64,000 nt of DNA, from NCBI RefSeq assembly GCF_018598585.1, contig NZ_JAHESD010000021.1:1-64000 (forward strand). Reading direction: 5' to 3'. Made by a program: the position numbers and the translations under genes. Positions 54,307-63,890 of this stretch are shown here, one piece after another; within the stretch, counting starts at the first letter, position 1, and the number at the start of each line of letters is the position of its first letter. The DNA comes from Chryseosolibacter indicum. GTDB taxonomy: Bacteria > Bacteroidota > Bacteroidia > Cytophagales > Cyclobacteriaceae. The notes under the pieces are model-generated. The model ran no database searches, had not been told where the DNA came from, and worked only from the letters and a program-made list of their open reading frames with translations.

Positions 54307-54982
54307 CCAGCCCATCTATATCAGGATACATTGAAGCAGAGTTTATCCCGAAGTTATGAAGCCTCTTCTTGCATTCTCCAAAGCACTCACTACTAATCTT
54401 AATCTTAAATAACCGCTCACTGTATTCCGCATTTTTCTCAAACGGAACAAATTTCTTTTCAGCATTTGCTTTATGTATCGTAAACCAGCCAAACTGGGCC
54501 GATATTCTTTTTGTGATATGGTTAGGCTTAAAAACTTTGGTCATCCTTTCCTTAAAAGGATCCATGTCTTCTGTAGATGCCACAATGTCTTCTTCAGGAA
54601 CATTAAAACCCCACACTACAGAGTAATCAGCATGACGTGCCTCTGTTTTTGGTGCCATTGAAAACCACATTGCTATTAAAGGATTCTCTGACCAATCAAG
54701 CAAGCGGGTAGCCATGCCATGATGCTGAGCAAGCGCTAGCCAATCCCATGAATTACCGGGTTGATAATCTATAAGGTGAATACTTCTTCTCTGAAAGTCT
54801 TCCAGCATCTCGCGCTCAACTTTATCAACATCAAGTACGTCGTATCGCGCAATCTTTGGCAATAAGGCTTTGTCAAGACTTTGGCCTCTGTACAGTGTAA
54901 ACTGATCAAGGGGTATCTCCAAAATTATTTCCTGGTACTCTTTAAAACTCGAAATCGTATATGTTTTATAACCGGCATCCAT
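54257..54982 (-). CDS. FRG-domain protein
   Basis: 241 aa. The FRG signature is FTLYRGQSLDKALLPKIAR near residue 27 and DWLALAQHHGMATRLLDWS near 83, followed by NPLIAMWFS. FRG domains are named for the Phe-Arg-Gly-like core and occur alone or in larger proteins; no biochemical activity is firmly assigned, although some lie in defence islands. Nothing else here looks like a defence system. It seems to be a single-gene unit. Confidence 0.85.
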   Translation of the reverse strand: MDAGYKTYTISSFKEYQEIILEIPLDQFTLYRGQSLDKALLPKIARYDVLDVDKVEREMLEDFQRRSIHLIDYQPGNSWDWLALAQHHGMATRLLDWSENPLIAMWFSMAPKTEARHADYSVVWGFNVPEEDIVASTEDMDPFKERMTKVFKPNHITKRISAQFGWFTIHKANAEKKFVPFEKNAEYSERLFKIKISSECFGECKKRLHNFGINSASMYPDIDGLAKHVEWLFLQQNSGHF

Positions 54983-55456
54983 AGTGTTTCTAAACCGCTA
55001 AAATTGCGTACCTAAATAAGGTATAATTAATGGAAATAATGGTACAGCGCAATTCCAGCACGGAATATCTTCGTGATAAATTTTCTCAAGTCTTAATATG
55101 TGCCACCTTACATTAGTTGCTCTTTGGGGTACCCTCAAAAGCAGCTTTCACCCACCTCAGCCTAACGTCTCCGTAACGTTAGCCCCACGTTTCACCTGGG
55201 TTTGAGTAGCATTTGTCTAACCCTTGTCTAGGTTTCTCCCGTCGCAAACGTTAGAAAAACGAGCTCCTTTTATATCACATTGGAAATCAGATTATTACCT
55301 GTTTTTAAAATCTATTGCAACGGTTTTTAGTGAGTCAAGCCGATTCACATTTCAAACGGCTCCCTTACAGGCAGGAACGATAACAGTAGGAACTGCTTTA
55401 TGTCGGCATGGAAAAAGTGTCTTCGCAGTTTTACGCAACCACGAAGACATTAAGCA
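54983..55456. other. 474-bp intergenic region with a perfect dyad
   Basis: No convincing gene. A perfect inverted repeat CTAACGT/ACGTTAG (55162-55168, 55176-55182) is followed by a third AACGTTAG at 55247-55254. A TTG-started 84-codon frame (55224-55478) has no recognisable features and runs into the convergent gene. Nothing here explains the length of the gap. Confidence 0.45.
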
Positions 55457-56284
55457 TTACTTCAAACTCTTAAGGTAAGCGAGGCTTTGTGGTATTTGCT
55501 GAACAGCATGTGATGACTCATCTTCAATAAAATAATATTTTATGCCAATCTTCTTTGCCGCCTTCATTACTTCTTCAATACCAACATCACCCTGCCCCAA
55601 CACAACATTTGTTTCTACATCAGCATGTCCATTTTGGTTGCCAGGCGTTCCATGTGCCCTGTCCTTGAGGTGCATCAACTCAAATCGCTTCGGATACTTA
55701 TTTAGCAACGCCACAGGATCCTGACCTGGATGTTTCACCCAAAATACATCCATCTCGAAGTTGAGGTTCTTATCCGTGTGCTTCACAAGATAGTCAAAGA
55801 GAGTACCACCTTCGTAAGGCCTGAACTCATATCCATGCGGATGATAACAAAGTGTTATGCCGTTCTTCTTTAGCAATGCTCCGGCTCTGTTAAATACGTC
55901 TACTGCTTTCTTTGTATCTTCAATGGTAAAATTATCTCCATTGTGTGGTATCCAGAAACACACCACATATTTAGCTCCAAAAGCTTTCGCATTATCTACT
56001 GCCTCTTGGGGGTTTGTTGCAAGCTTGTCAAACTCCGCCCCTACACTTACAACTTTAAGGTTATTCTGTTTTAACATCTTGTCAAACTCCTCCTGAGGTA
56101 ACCCATAGGTTCCGCCTCCTTCTATTTCTTTAATACCCCATTGCTTTACTTTCGACAACGTACCTGGTACATCAATCTTAAACTCATTTCGTAAACTGTA
56201 TAACTGCAGTCCTATGTCCTGCGCCAATACCGGCATAGCGGCAATAAGCACAAAACACATAATCATCAATAATTTGGTTCTCAT
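55457..56284 (-). CDS. Exported sugar-phosphate isomerase/epimerase-like TIM barrel
   Basis: 275 aa. A signal peptide (LLMIMCFVLIAAMPVLAQ) precedes a xylose-isomerase-type (AP endonuclease family 2) barrel: IGLQLYSLRNEFKIDV, IKEIEGGGTYGLP, ITLCYHPHGYEFRPYEGG, NFEMDVFWVKHPG, FELMHLKDRAHG and KYYFIEDESSH. The Glu/Asp/His metal ligands of the fold are present. Bacteroidota have many exported members acting on sugars or inositol-like compounds. The substrate is unknown and no sugar operon surrounds it. Confidence 0.88.
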   Translation of the reverse strand: MRTKLLMIMCFVLIAAMPVLAQDIGLQLYSLRNEFKIDVPGTLSKVKQWGIKEIEGGGTYGLPQEEFDKMLKQNNLKVVSVGAEFDKLATNPQEAVDNAKAFGAKYVVCFWIPHNGDNFTIEDTKKAVDVFNRAGALLKKNGITLCYHPHGYEFRPYEGGTLFDYLVKHTDKNLNFEMDVFWVKHPGQDPVALLNKYPKRFELMHLKDRAHGTPGNQNGHADVETNVVLGQGDVGIEEVMKAAKKIGIKYYFIEDESSHAVQQIPQSLAYLKSLK

Positions 56285-56493
56285 AGTTTGTAGTTTACAG
56301 TAAAGTAGCTAATTGTATCGTAATTACTAGGAAGCATTATGCAAGTGGTAAATCTGATATGTTAACTACCAAACACTTGTTAAAGACACTTTTAAAATAT
56401 TTCTGTTCATAAGCTTGAATCCTTTCTCCAAAACAAAGAACATAGTGTTTATTTATTTTCTGTATAACACAACACAGTGCGAAGACAAAAGCC

Positions 56494-57816
56494 ATGCGAC
56501 AAAAACTCCTAAGTGAAGGTGCTAAAGAACTTAGTTATGAAATTCGTGAGATTGTAAAGAAAGCGGATCAGTTAAAGAAAATCGGTCTAGACATCTCATG
56601 GGAAAATATTGGTGATCCTATCCAGAAAAACCATAAACTTCCTGATTGGATTAAACACATTATCGCTGACCTTGTGAAGCAGGACGATGTCTACAGCTAT
56701 TGTCCTTCTAAAGGTATTCTAAGCACGCGTGAATTTCTTGCCAAACAAACCAACGCCATGGGTGGCGTACAGATAACTCCTGAAGATATTTGTTTCTTTA
56801 ATGGCCTTGGCGATGCAATCGGAAAAGTCTACCAGTTTATTACAGAAACCTCGCGTGTTATCGGCCCCTCTCCTGCATATTCTACGCATTCCAGCGCCGA
56901 AGCTGCCCATGCTAATCATGAACCTTTAACATACAGGCTCGATCCGGAAAACCATTGGTACCCCGACCTTGATGACCTCTATAACAAAGTAAAGTATAAC
57001 CCTAACGTTGTAGGCATTCTTATAATCAATCCTGATAATCCGACCGGGATGGTTTACCCACTTGAAACATTAAAAAGAATTGTTGAGATAGCGAAGGAGT
57101 TTAAGCTATTTCTAATCGCAGACGAAATCTACCTCAACATAACATACAACGGTGCAAAAGCACATGCGTTGGCAGAAATTATTGACGATGTTCCTGGTAT
57201 CTCAATGAAAGGCATCTCGAAAGAGTTACCCTGGCCGGGTTCACGTTGTGGGTGGATGGAATATTACAATCGCGATAAAGATGAGGACTTCAATAAATTC
57301 TGCCAGGCACTCGATAATGCCAAGATGATCGAGGTTTGTTCAACAAAACTACCGCAGCTCGCTATTCCCAAAATACTTGGCGACGCACGTTTTAAACCAT
57401 ACCGCGAACAAACAAATCAAAACATCGGGCGCAGAAGCAAAATCATTGCTGATATACTTCATACCGTTCCTGAATTAACTTTTAATGAAACCTTCGGCGC
57501 TTTCTATAATACCATCATCTTCAGGAAAGACACACTTAAGTCGCATCAGAAAATGAGAATTGATAACGATCAAATAAGAAGTCTTGTTGAAAGCTGGGTT
57601 AATAGTAAAGATGGCTCACCTTCAAAGAACATTCAACTCGACAAGCGTTTTGTCTATTACCTTCTCGGTGCGAAGGGCGTATGTGTTGTTCCTATTTCTT
57701 CCTTTTGCTCAGAGTTGCAGGGTTTCCGTGTCACGTTACTGGAAGAAGATGAAACAATATTAAAAAGAACTTTTACAGCGATACGGGATGGTATTGTTGA
57801 ATATTTGGCATCGTGA
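56494..57816 (+). CDS. PLP-dependent aminotransferase, class I/II
   Basis: 440 aa of the AspC-like fold type I group. Seen are WENIGDPIQKNHKLPDWI, YSYCPSKGILSTREFLA, ILIINPDNPTGMVYP, FLIADEIYLNITYNG and GISKELPWPGSRCGWMEYY, in which the Lys is the probable Schiff-base residue and the Arg after it is conserved. It exchanges amino groups between an amino acid and a 2-oxo acid; which ones cannot be told. It stands alone, with promoters not obvious. Confidence 0.88.
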   Translation: MRQKLLSEGAKELSYEIREIVKKADQLKKIGLDISWENIGDPIQKNHKLPDWIKHIIADLVKQDDVYSYCPSKGILSTREFLAKQTNAMGGVQITPEDICFFNGLGDAIGKVYQFITETSRVIGPSPAYSTHSSAEAAHANHEPLTYRLDPENHWYPDLDDLYNKVKYNPNVVGILIINPDNPTGMVYPLETLKRIVEIAKEFKLFLIADEIYLNITYNGAKAHALAEIIDDVPGISMKGISKELPWPGSRCGWMEYYNRDKDEDFNKFCQALDNAKMIEVCSTKLPQLAIPKILGDARFKPYREQTNQNIGRRSKIIADILHTVPELTFNETFGAFYNTIIFRKDTLKSHQKMRIDNDQIRSLVESWVNSKDGSPSKNIQLDKRFVYYLLGAKGVCVVPISSFCSELQGFRVTLLEEDETILKRTFTAIRDGIVEYLAS

Positions 57817-58049
57817 TACACTGCGTGCATAAGCTTCAAACATCGTCTTTGTATTGCTTCACCAAGTCCTTCAGAATGCCTAAAATCACCTTTACTCTTT
57901 CCCAGGGTAACCACCATGTTCGTCCCAATACCGAACACTATGTGCTATTAGCGAACGGACCCGAACGTCCAAAAACCCTTAAATAAGCGAAATAGAAGAC
58001 ATTTACAATTCGGAACACACTTTGCAAAAACTATCAAAATCGTTTTTCA

Positions 58050-60527
58050 ATGGTAAGAAATTTCATTCTCCTGTTCCTGCGCAACTTAAAACGCCAAAAG
58101 CTCTTTTCGTTCATAAACCTGATGGGCTTAACTGTAAGCATTGCCAGTACTTTGCTTATATATCTATATATAAGTCATGAGCTGAGTTATGATAATTTCC
58201 ACCCCAACTCAGAGAGGCTGTACAGAGTCAATCAAACATTCATCTGGTCAGACGATAAAGAGACACAGTTTTCCCGTACAGGACCAGGCGTTGCCGTAGC
58301 ACTTAAGGAAGAATTACCTGAAGTAGAATTAATAACAAGTCTGCATACACCTGGCAACTTCATTATCTCTTATACAACGCCTCATAAAGAAGTGATCTCT
58401 TTCGAAGAAGATAAGGTGTTTGCCGCTGACACAAACTTCTTCAGGGTGTTCAACTTTCCTTTAATAGCAGGAGACCCCGTATCCGCCTTTAACAGGATTA
58501 ATACCCTTGTAATGACCAGATCTACCGCCCAAAAATACTTCGGTAACGACAGCCCCTTAGGTAAGATGGTGAGATTAGGCGGCCTCAAAGGCGAAGGCCA
58601 GCAGACATTTGAAGTAACTGGCGTTGTAGAGGATGTACCCGACAACTCAACCATTCAATTTGATGTACTGCTTTCCATGAAAAACTTTCCTGTGGATCGT
58701 TTACATTGGAGTTGGATATGGACTCAGTTGGAAACATTTGTACTCCTGAATGAAAAAGCCAATATCAACAACGTACGTGCTAAACTTGAGTCTATACCCA
58801 AAAAACGGGTAGAAGAAACATTGCAGCGTGTAATGAACACTACTTACGATGACTATATAAAATCAGGTAAAAAGTGGGAGTTATTTTTACAACCTATCGC
58901 AACACTTCACCTCCCCAATCAAGCAGTAGTAGGCTCATTTCCGGATACTGGTAATGTAAAAATTCTTTATTCATTAATAGGTGCTGCAATATTCATTGTG
59001 TTGCTCTCATGCATTAACTTCATGAACCTGTCAACAGCACAATTTACAAAGAGAATTAAGGAAGCCAGCGTAAGAAAGATACTGGGTCTTGGTAAAAAAG
59101 AATTAAGCATAAGCTACTTCGTTGAAGCGCTTGCATTCTGCCTTATTGCCACCCTTGCAGCACTGGCACTAACGCAAATACTTATTCCCTCATTTAATAC
59201 AATAACAGGTAAACACCTGAAGATGGATTTACTTCACAATCTTCAGATCGTTGGCTCCTTAGGAATACTCATTGTAGTAATGGCCGTAATCTCCAGCAGT
59301 TACCCATCGTTTTTCCTTAGCGGATTTAATCCTGTTGAAGCAGTAAAGGGCAAGCTGAAGATCGGGCGGCAGGGCAAAGCTTTTAGAAATAGTCTGGTTA
59401 TTTTCCAATTCGCTGTATCAATTATACTTATTGTATGTACTGCCGTAGTCTTTCAGCAACTTCAATATGTATCGGAAAAGGACCTTGGTTTCGATAAGCA
59501 AAATCTGATCGAGCTCAAACACGTAGAAGCAGTAAGAAACGAAGAAAGTCTCGCCAAAGCAGTATTAAACATTCCTGGCGTTATTGATGCTTCCTGGTGT
59601 AACTCAACACCTCCTAGAATATTCGGTGGTGATTCTTTTACCGCAGAAGGAATGAATGGCGTTAACTTCTCACTTAACTACGGCGCAGGCGACGATCGTT
59701 ATATTCCTACACTAGATATTAAATTAAAGTTTGGAAGGAATTTCTCTGACCAAAATCCTGATGACGTTAACAAAGTAATTGTAAACGAATCCGCTATCAA
59801 AAAGATTGGTTGGCCTGTTGATGAATCGGTTCTTGGCAGAAAGATCTTATACCCTAATAGTGATAGCGCGCAGTTTGAAATTATAGGAGTATTACCTGAC
59901 TTTAACTACTGGGCACTTGACGTGTCTATAGAACCCCTTGCAATATTTCATATCAAGAACAAACATATCGGCAATTGGGCACAAACCTATCTTGCTGTTC
60001 GCATAGAGCCTCAAAATGCAAAAACATGGCAGACAACAATTGCTAGTTTAAATAGCACCTGGAAAGCCCATGCAGGTGACACACCTTTCGAATATGGTTT
60101 TATTGACGAATATTTTAATGAAGCTTTTAAAACCCATGAACGTTTTGGAAGCGTGCTCATAGTAATGGCGTCTCTTGCTATACTTATTGCGTGCCTTGGC
60201 CTTTTAGGAATGATCATCTACGCCCTTGAGCAACGTACCAAAGAGATAGGTATTCGCAAAGTATCAGGGGCATCCGTATGGAATATTTTAACACTGATTT
60301 CAAAAGGTTATACCACCCTCATTATAATAGCCTTCGTCATTGCAGCCCCAATCTCATACTTAATTATGAAGCAGTGGTTGCAGGACTTTGCTTACCGCAT
60401 TACCCCATCTCCTTGGATATACTTGGCCACTGGCATTGCCATATTGTTTGTAGCTATTCTTATTACAAGCTACCACTCTGTAAAGGCAGCGCTCACCAAC
60501 CCGGTAGAAGTGTTGAGGGATGAATAA
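58050..60527 (+). CDS. MacB/FtsX-type ABC transporter permease
   Basis: 825 aa with two copies of the MacB_PCD + FtsX module. The first membrane helix is LMGLTVSIASTLLIYLYIS, the first FtsX bundle is near residues 305-440 (AAIFIVLLSCINFMNLSTAQF, VRKILGLGKKEL), and the second is near 690-825 (LGMIIYALEQRTKEIGIRKV, ending NPVEVLRDE). Large periplasmic loops lie between. Such permeases pair with a separate ATPase for efflux or envelope mechanotransmission, but none is adjacent. It ends at a strong terminator. Confidence 0.9.
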   Translation: MVRNFILLFLRNLKRQKLFSFINLMGLTVSIASTLLIYLYISHELSYDNFHPNSERLYRVNQTFIWSDDKETQFSRTGPGVAVALKEELPEVELITSLHTPGNFIISYTTPHKEVISFEEDKVFAADTNFFRVFNFPLIAGDPVSAFNRINTLVMTRSTAQKYFGNDSPLGKMVRLGGLKGEGQQTFEVTGVVEDVPDNSTIQFDVLLSMKNFPVDRLHWSWIWTQLETFVLLNEKANINNVRAKLESIPKKRVEETLQRVMNTTYDDYIKSGKKWELFLQPIATLHLPNQAVVGSFPDTGNVKILYSLIGAAIFIVLLSCINFMNLSTAQFTKRIKEASVRKILGLGKKELSISYFVEALAFCLIATLAALALTQILIPSFNTITGKHLKMDLLHNLQIVGSLGILIVVMAVISSSYPSFFLSGFNPVEAVKGKLKIGRQGKAFRNSLVIFQFAVSIILIVCTAVVFQQLQYVSEKDLGFDKQNLIELKHVEAVRNEESLAKAVLNIPGVIDASWCNSTPPRIFGGDSFTAEGMNGVNFSLNYGAGDDRYIPTLDIKLKFGRNFSDQNPDDVNKVIVNESAIKKIGWPVDESVLGRKILYPNSDSAQFEIIGVLPDFNYWALDVSIEPLAIFHIKNKHIGNWAQTYLAVRIEPQNAKTWQTTIASLNSTWKAHAGDTPFEYGFIDEYFNEAFKTHERFGSVLIVMASLAILIACLGLLGMIIYALEQRTKEIGIRKVSGASVWNILTLISKGYTTLIIIAFVIAAPISYLIMKQWLQDFAYRITPSPWIYLATGIAILFVAILITSYHSVKAALTNPVEVLRDE

Positions 60528-60562
60528 ATACTAATTATAAAGTTTAAGGTTAGTTATGTTAC

Positions 60563-60592
60563 AAATAAGCAGGCTGTAGAGTCTGCTTATTT
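60563..60592 (+). terminator. Intrinsic terminator after the MacB/FtsX permease
   Basis: A perfect 10-bp inverted repeat AAATAAGCAG/CTGCTTATTT (60563-60572, 60583-60592) with a 10-nt loop, 35 bp after the stop. The flanking T-run is short. Confidence 0.65.
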
Positions 60593-60698
60593 ACTTTAAG
60601 GCCGGTTTAGCCCCAGTTATCGTCTCCATTGCTGCCATAAAGCTTCACCTTGGCGCTCTCACAATTCCCATGTACATTTGCGCCAAAACTAGCCGCTT

Positions 60699-61145
60699 AT
60701 GAAAAAATACATTTATACCCTTCTTTTAGCTCTTTCCATTCTTGCAGCTTGCCAGCAGAAATCTCATGAAAAAGACCATGGCCACGATGCGCATGCAGAA
60801 GATGGAATCCAGGAGACTGAAAACCAGGCACTATATAACGAAGTGATGAAAATTCACGATGAGGTAATGCCTAAAATGGAAGACATCCATCGTAAAAAAG
60901 AAGCATTAAAAAACCGTATTGCTGAAAACGCCTCGATGCCTGAAGATCAAAAGCAGAAAATTGAAGCTACCATTGCCAAGTTGGATTCGGCAGGTGAAGG
61001 CATGATGGTTTGGATGAGACAATTCAATCCTATTCCTGACTCAGCAGGTGAAGAAAAAGCACGCGAGTATCTTGAAACCGAAATGGAAAAAGTAAAGAAA
61101 GTACGCGAAGACATCCTCCAGGCGCTTAAACAAGCAGAAAACTAG
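60699..61145 (+). CDS. Lipoprotein with His/Asp/Glu-rich N-terminus
   Basis: 148 aa. The lipobox is LSILAAC with Cys18. Right after it is KSHEKDHGHDAHAEDG, a His/Asp cluster that could bind metal, and then a long charged helix region (VMKIHDEVMPKMEDIHRKKEAL, EEKAREYLETEMEKVKKVRED) likely to form a coiled coil. No enzyme motif is seen. It may be an envelope-associated structural or metal-handling protein. Confidence 0.7.
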   Translation: MKKYIYTLLLALSILAACQQKSHEKDHGHDAHAEDGIQETENQALYNEVMKIHDEVMPKMEDIHRKKEALKNRIAENASMPEDQKQKIEATIAKLDSAGEGMMVWMRQFNPIPDSAGEEKAREYLETEMEKVKKVREDILQALKQAEN

Positions 61146-61155
61146 GTGCTGCATG

Positions 61156-61242
61156 CTTGATTCTTGATTCCGGATTCTTGATGCTGATCACTGGATGTGG
61201 GATCCAGTACCAAGAATCCAGAATCCGGCATCCAGTATCCAG
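61156..61242. repeat. Short degenerate repeats forming a long hairpin
   Basis: Between the lipoprotein gene and gcvT lie repeated GATTCTTGAT/CTGGAT/ATCCAG words. The words pair into a long imperfect stem: GGATTCTTG (61172-61180) with CAAGAATCC (61211-61219) outside, and ACTGGAT with ATCCAGT (61190-61196, 61202-61208) inside. It is followed by ATTTTTCT. It may be a terminator or a copy of an interspersed repeat. Confidence 0.55.
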
Positions 61243-61273
61243 ATTTTTCTACCTTTGTGGCCTTTATTAATCT

Positions 61274-62359
61274 ATGGAATTAAAATATATCCCCCTAAAC
61301 GATCTTCATGCAAAGCTAGGCGGCAAAATGGTGCCCTTTGCAGGTTATAACATGCCCGTAAGATACTCTTCTGATATCGAAGAGCACATGACTGTAAGAA
61401 AAGGCGTCGGTGTGTTCGATGTTTCTCATATGGGTGAGTTTACCATTCAGGGGCCGCGTGCATTGGATCTTATCCAGCGGGTAACATCAAACGATGCCTC
61501 TAAATTAGTTGATGGTCAGGCGCAATATTCATGTCTCCCAAACGAAACAGGTGGCATAGTAGATGATCTTATTGTATATAAAGTTAAAGACAACGATTAC
61601 CTAATTGTTGTCAACGCATCTAATATTGAGAAGGATTGGAACTGGTTCAGTAAATACAATACAAAAGGCGCCGAGATGAAAAACATCTCTGACGACATCT
61701 GCCTTTTCGCTGTTCAGGGACCTAAAGCATCAGCTACCATACAAAAGCTAACCGATAAAGATTTAAGTACTATCAAGTATTATCATTTCACCATCGGTGA
61801 GCTTGCAGGCGTACAGAATGTAGTTATTTCTAATACAGGATATACAGGCGCCGGTGGATTTGAAGTCTACGTTAATAAAGCACATGCTGAAAAAGTATGG
61901 AATGCCATCTTCGAAGCTGGAAAAGAATTCGACATCAAACCAATCGGACTTGGAGCGCGTGATACATTAAGGCTTGAAATGGGCTTTTGCCTCTATGGAA
62001 ATGACATTGATGATACTACCTCTCCGCTTGAAGCAGGACTTGGCTGGATTACTAAATTCACCAAAGAGTTTACCAACTCAGCAGCACTAAAAAAACAAAA
62101 AGAAGAAGGTGTTAAGCGCAAGCTTGTTGGCTTTAAGATGATCGACAAGGGAATTCCCCGCCACGATTACCAGATTAAGAATGAGAATGGCGAAGTTATA
62201 GGCAAGGTTACATCAGGTACCATGTCTCCTATGTTAAGTGTAGGTATTGGCCTGGGTTATGTTACTGTTGACAAATCAAGCCCCGATGCTGAGATCTTTA
62301 TTGACGTACGCGGCAAAGGCCTCAAAGCAAAAGTTTCTAAACTGCCACTCATTAGCTAA
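61274..62359 (+). CDS. gcvT: Glycine cleavage system T protein (aminomethyltransferase)
   Basis: 361 aa, all of the normal GcvT length. Seen are [69 protein letters not shown] and [20 protein letters not shown]. It transfers the methylene group from the H-protein to tetrahydrofolate. No gcvH or gcvP gene is next to it; phzF and comB follow within a few bases on the same strand and may share the transcript. Confidence 0.95.
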   Translation: MELKYIPLNDLHAKLGGKMVPFAGYNMPVRYSSDIEEHMTVRKGVGVFDVSHMGEFTIQGPRALDLIQRVTSNDASKLVDGQAQYSCLPNETGGIVDDLIVYKVKDNDYLIVVNASNIEKDWNWFSKYNTKGAEMKNISDDICLFAVQGPKASATIQKLTDKDLSTIKYYHFTIGELAGVQNVVISNTGYTGAGGFEVYVNKAHAEKVWNAIFEAGKEFDIKPIGLGARDTLRLEMGFCLYGNDIDDTTSPLEAGLGWITKFTKEFTNSAALKKQKEEGVKRKLVGFKMIDKGIPRHDYQIKNENGEVIGKVTSGTMSPMLSVGIGLGYVTVDKSSPDAEIFIDVRGKGLKAKVSKLPLIS

Positions 62360-62364
62360 AAGCA

Positions 62365-63156
62365 TTGAAGCTACCATTTTTTCATGTTGATGCTTTTACG
62401 GATACTCTTTTCAGGGGAAATCCTGCAGGAGTATGCATCCTTGATAAATGGTTACCCACTGCAGTCATGCAGCAGATTGCTGCTGAAAACTTTCTTCCGG
62501 AGACAGCCTTTTTTGTTCCTGCAGGTAATGATCAGTTCGAACTGAAATGGTTTACTCCGGATATCGAGATGGACTTGTGTGGTCATGCTACATTGGCTAC
62601 TGCGCATACCATCTTTAACCACTTAAACAATCCATCAGACAAGATATCCTTTCAAACAAAAGGCGGTATTTTAACCGTTTCAAGAGATGGCGATTTACTT
62701 ACGCTTGACTTTCCGTCGCGCATGCCCTCTCCTGCTATGCTCCCTGAAGTCATTGAAAAAGGTATAGGGATAAAACCTGTTGAGGTATGGAAGGCTCGTG
62801 ATTATGTTTTGGTTTGTGAGAATCAAAAACAAATTAAGGATTGTAAACCCGACCGATCTGTTCTTGATCAGATAAACCTCGATCCCGGTGGCATTATCAT
62901 TACAGCGCCAGGTAGCGAGGTTGATTTTGTATCCCGTTTCTTTACAACTCAATCTACCATTTTTGAAGATCCGGTAACCGGCTCAGCGCACTGCTCACTC
63001 ATTCCATTATGGAGTAAAAAGCTTGGAAAGAAAGAGATGGTAGCATTACAGCTATCGGAAAGACAAGGGAAATTATTTTGTACCAACCTGCAAGACAGGG
63101 TGCTTATTGCAGGAAAAGCGTTAACATATTTAGAAGGATTTATACACGTGCCATGA
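62365..63156 (+). CDS. PhzF-family isomerase/epimerase
   Basis: 263 aa with TTG start at 62365: no ATG precedes the conserved FFHVDAFTDTLFRGNPAGVC, and gcvT stops six bases earlier. The ENFLPETAFFVP motif with the catalytic Glu, MDLCGHATLATAH and EDPVTGSAHCSL are family hallmarks. PhzF enzymes isomerise small carboxylic compounds. A phenazine role is not implied, as no other phz gene is present. It overlaps comB by 4 nt (ATGA). Confidence 0.92.
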   Translation: MKLPFFHVDAFTDTLFRGNPAGVCILDKWLPTAVMQQIAAENFLPETAFFVPAGNDQFELKWFTPDIEMDLCGHATLATAHTIFNHLNNPSDKISFQTKGGILTVSRDGDLLTLDFPSRMPSPAMLPEVIEKGIGIKPVEVWKARDYVLVCENQKQIKDCKPDRSVLDQINLDPGGIIITAPGSEVDFVSRFFTTQSTIFEDPVTGSAHCSLIPLWSKKLGKKEMVALQLSERQGKLFCTNLQDRVLIAGKALTYLEGFIHVP

Positions 63157-63890
63157 AGAAGGTTGATGTTTGCCTGAGTCCAGATCTCATGCATCTATAT
63201 GAAGTGCAAAATAGTGCTGTTGTAGTTGTTGACATTTTAAGAGCAACTTCATGTATGACTACAGCCATAGCACATGGTATTGAAAGTATCACACCATTTG
63301 CCAAACTTGAAGATTGTCTCGCTATGAAAGCCAATGGCTTTTATACTGCAGGCGAACGCGATGGTAAAAAAGTAGAAGGCTTTGACCTCGGCAACTCTCC
63401 TTTTGAATACATGCAACCTAATTTAAAAGGAAAGAAGATTGCCTTTACAACAACCAATGGCACGCAAGCTATTGCGCGATCATTGGGTGCAAAAGATATT
63501 ATTATCGGATCATTTCTTAACATTACTGCAGTAGTAAATTATCTTAGAGCAAGCGCTGATGATGTATTGATTGTCTGTGCCGGATGGAAGGGCCGTGTAA
63601 ATCTTGAAGACACATTGTTCGCCGGAGCTTTGGTAAACTATCTTGCCGATGATTATACTTTAGCATGCGATGCACCACTTGCAGCGCAGCGCTTGTACCT
63701 ACAGGCAAAAGATAATATGGTTGACTTTCTGAAAGACTCAAGCCATGTAAGGCGGCTCGCTAAACTCAACATCCATAAAGACATCGAATTTTGCCTTACG
63801 CCTGATCAGTACGAAGTTGTGCCTGTCTTAAAAGAAGGTGTATTAATCAACCACGTTGAAGTTCCTTTGCTTAAAGTAGCTAAACCTTGA
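63153..63890 (+). CDS. comB: 2-phosphosulfolactate phosphatase (ComB family)
   Basis: 245 aa from ATG 63153, chosen because it makes the usual ATGA overlap with the PhzF stop; the open frame extends upstream inside that gene. Seen are VVVVDILRATSCMTTAIAHG, AGERDGKKVEGFDLGNSP, ITFTTTNGTQA-like FTTTNGTQAIARSL and LIVCAGWKGRVNLEDTLFAGAL, typical of ComB. It hydrolyses phosphosulfolactate, a step of CoM synthesis in archaea. In Bacteroidota it could serve sulfolactate/cysteate or sulfonolipid routes, but no comA is visible here. Confidence 0.9.
   Translation: MKKVDVCLSPDLMHLYEVQNSAVVVVDILRATSCMTTAIAHGIESITPFAKLEDCLAMKANGFYTAGERDGKKVEGFDLGNSPFEYMQPNLKGKKIAFTTTNGTQAIARSLGAKDIIIGSFLNITAVVNYLRASADDVLIVCAGWKGRVNLEDTLFAGALVNYLADDYTLACDAPLAAQRLYLQAKDNMVDFLKDSSHVRRLAKLNIHKDIEFCLTPDQYEVVPVLKEGVLINHVEVPLLKVAKP

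Noticed and set aside
55160-55184. Integron attC-like site (GCCTAAC...GTTAGCC)
   Set aside because: The second core does not match GTTRRRY and no integrase or cassette pattern is present.
54000-55460. Defence island around the FRG gene
   Set aside because: Only one FRG protein is present, with no nuclease, transposase or other defence genes nearby.
55224-55478. 84-codon plus-strand frame
   Set aside because: It needs a TTG start, shows no conserved features and runs into the convergent gene end.
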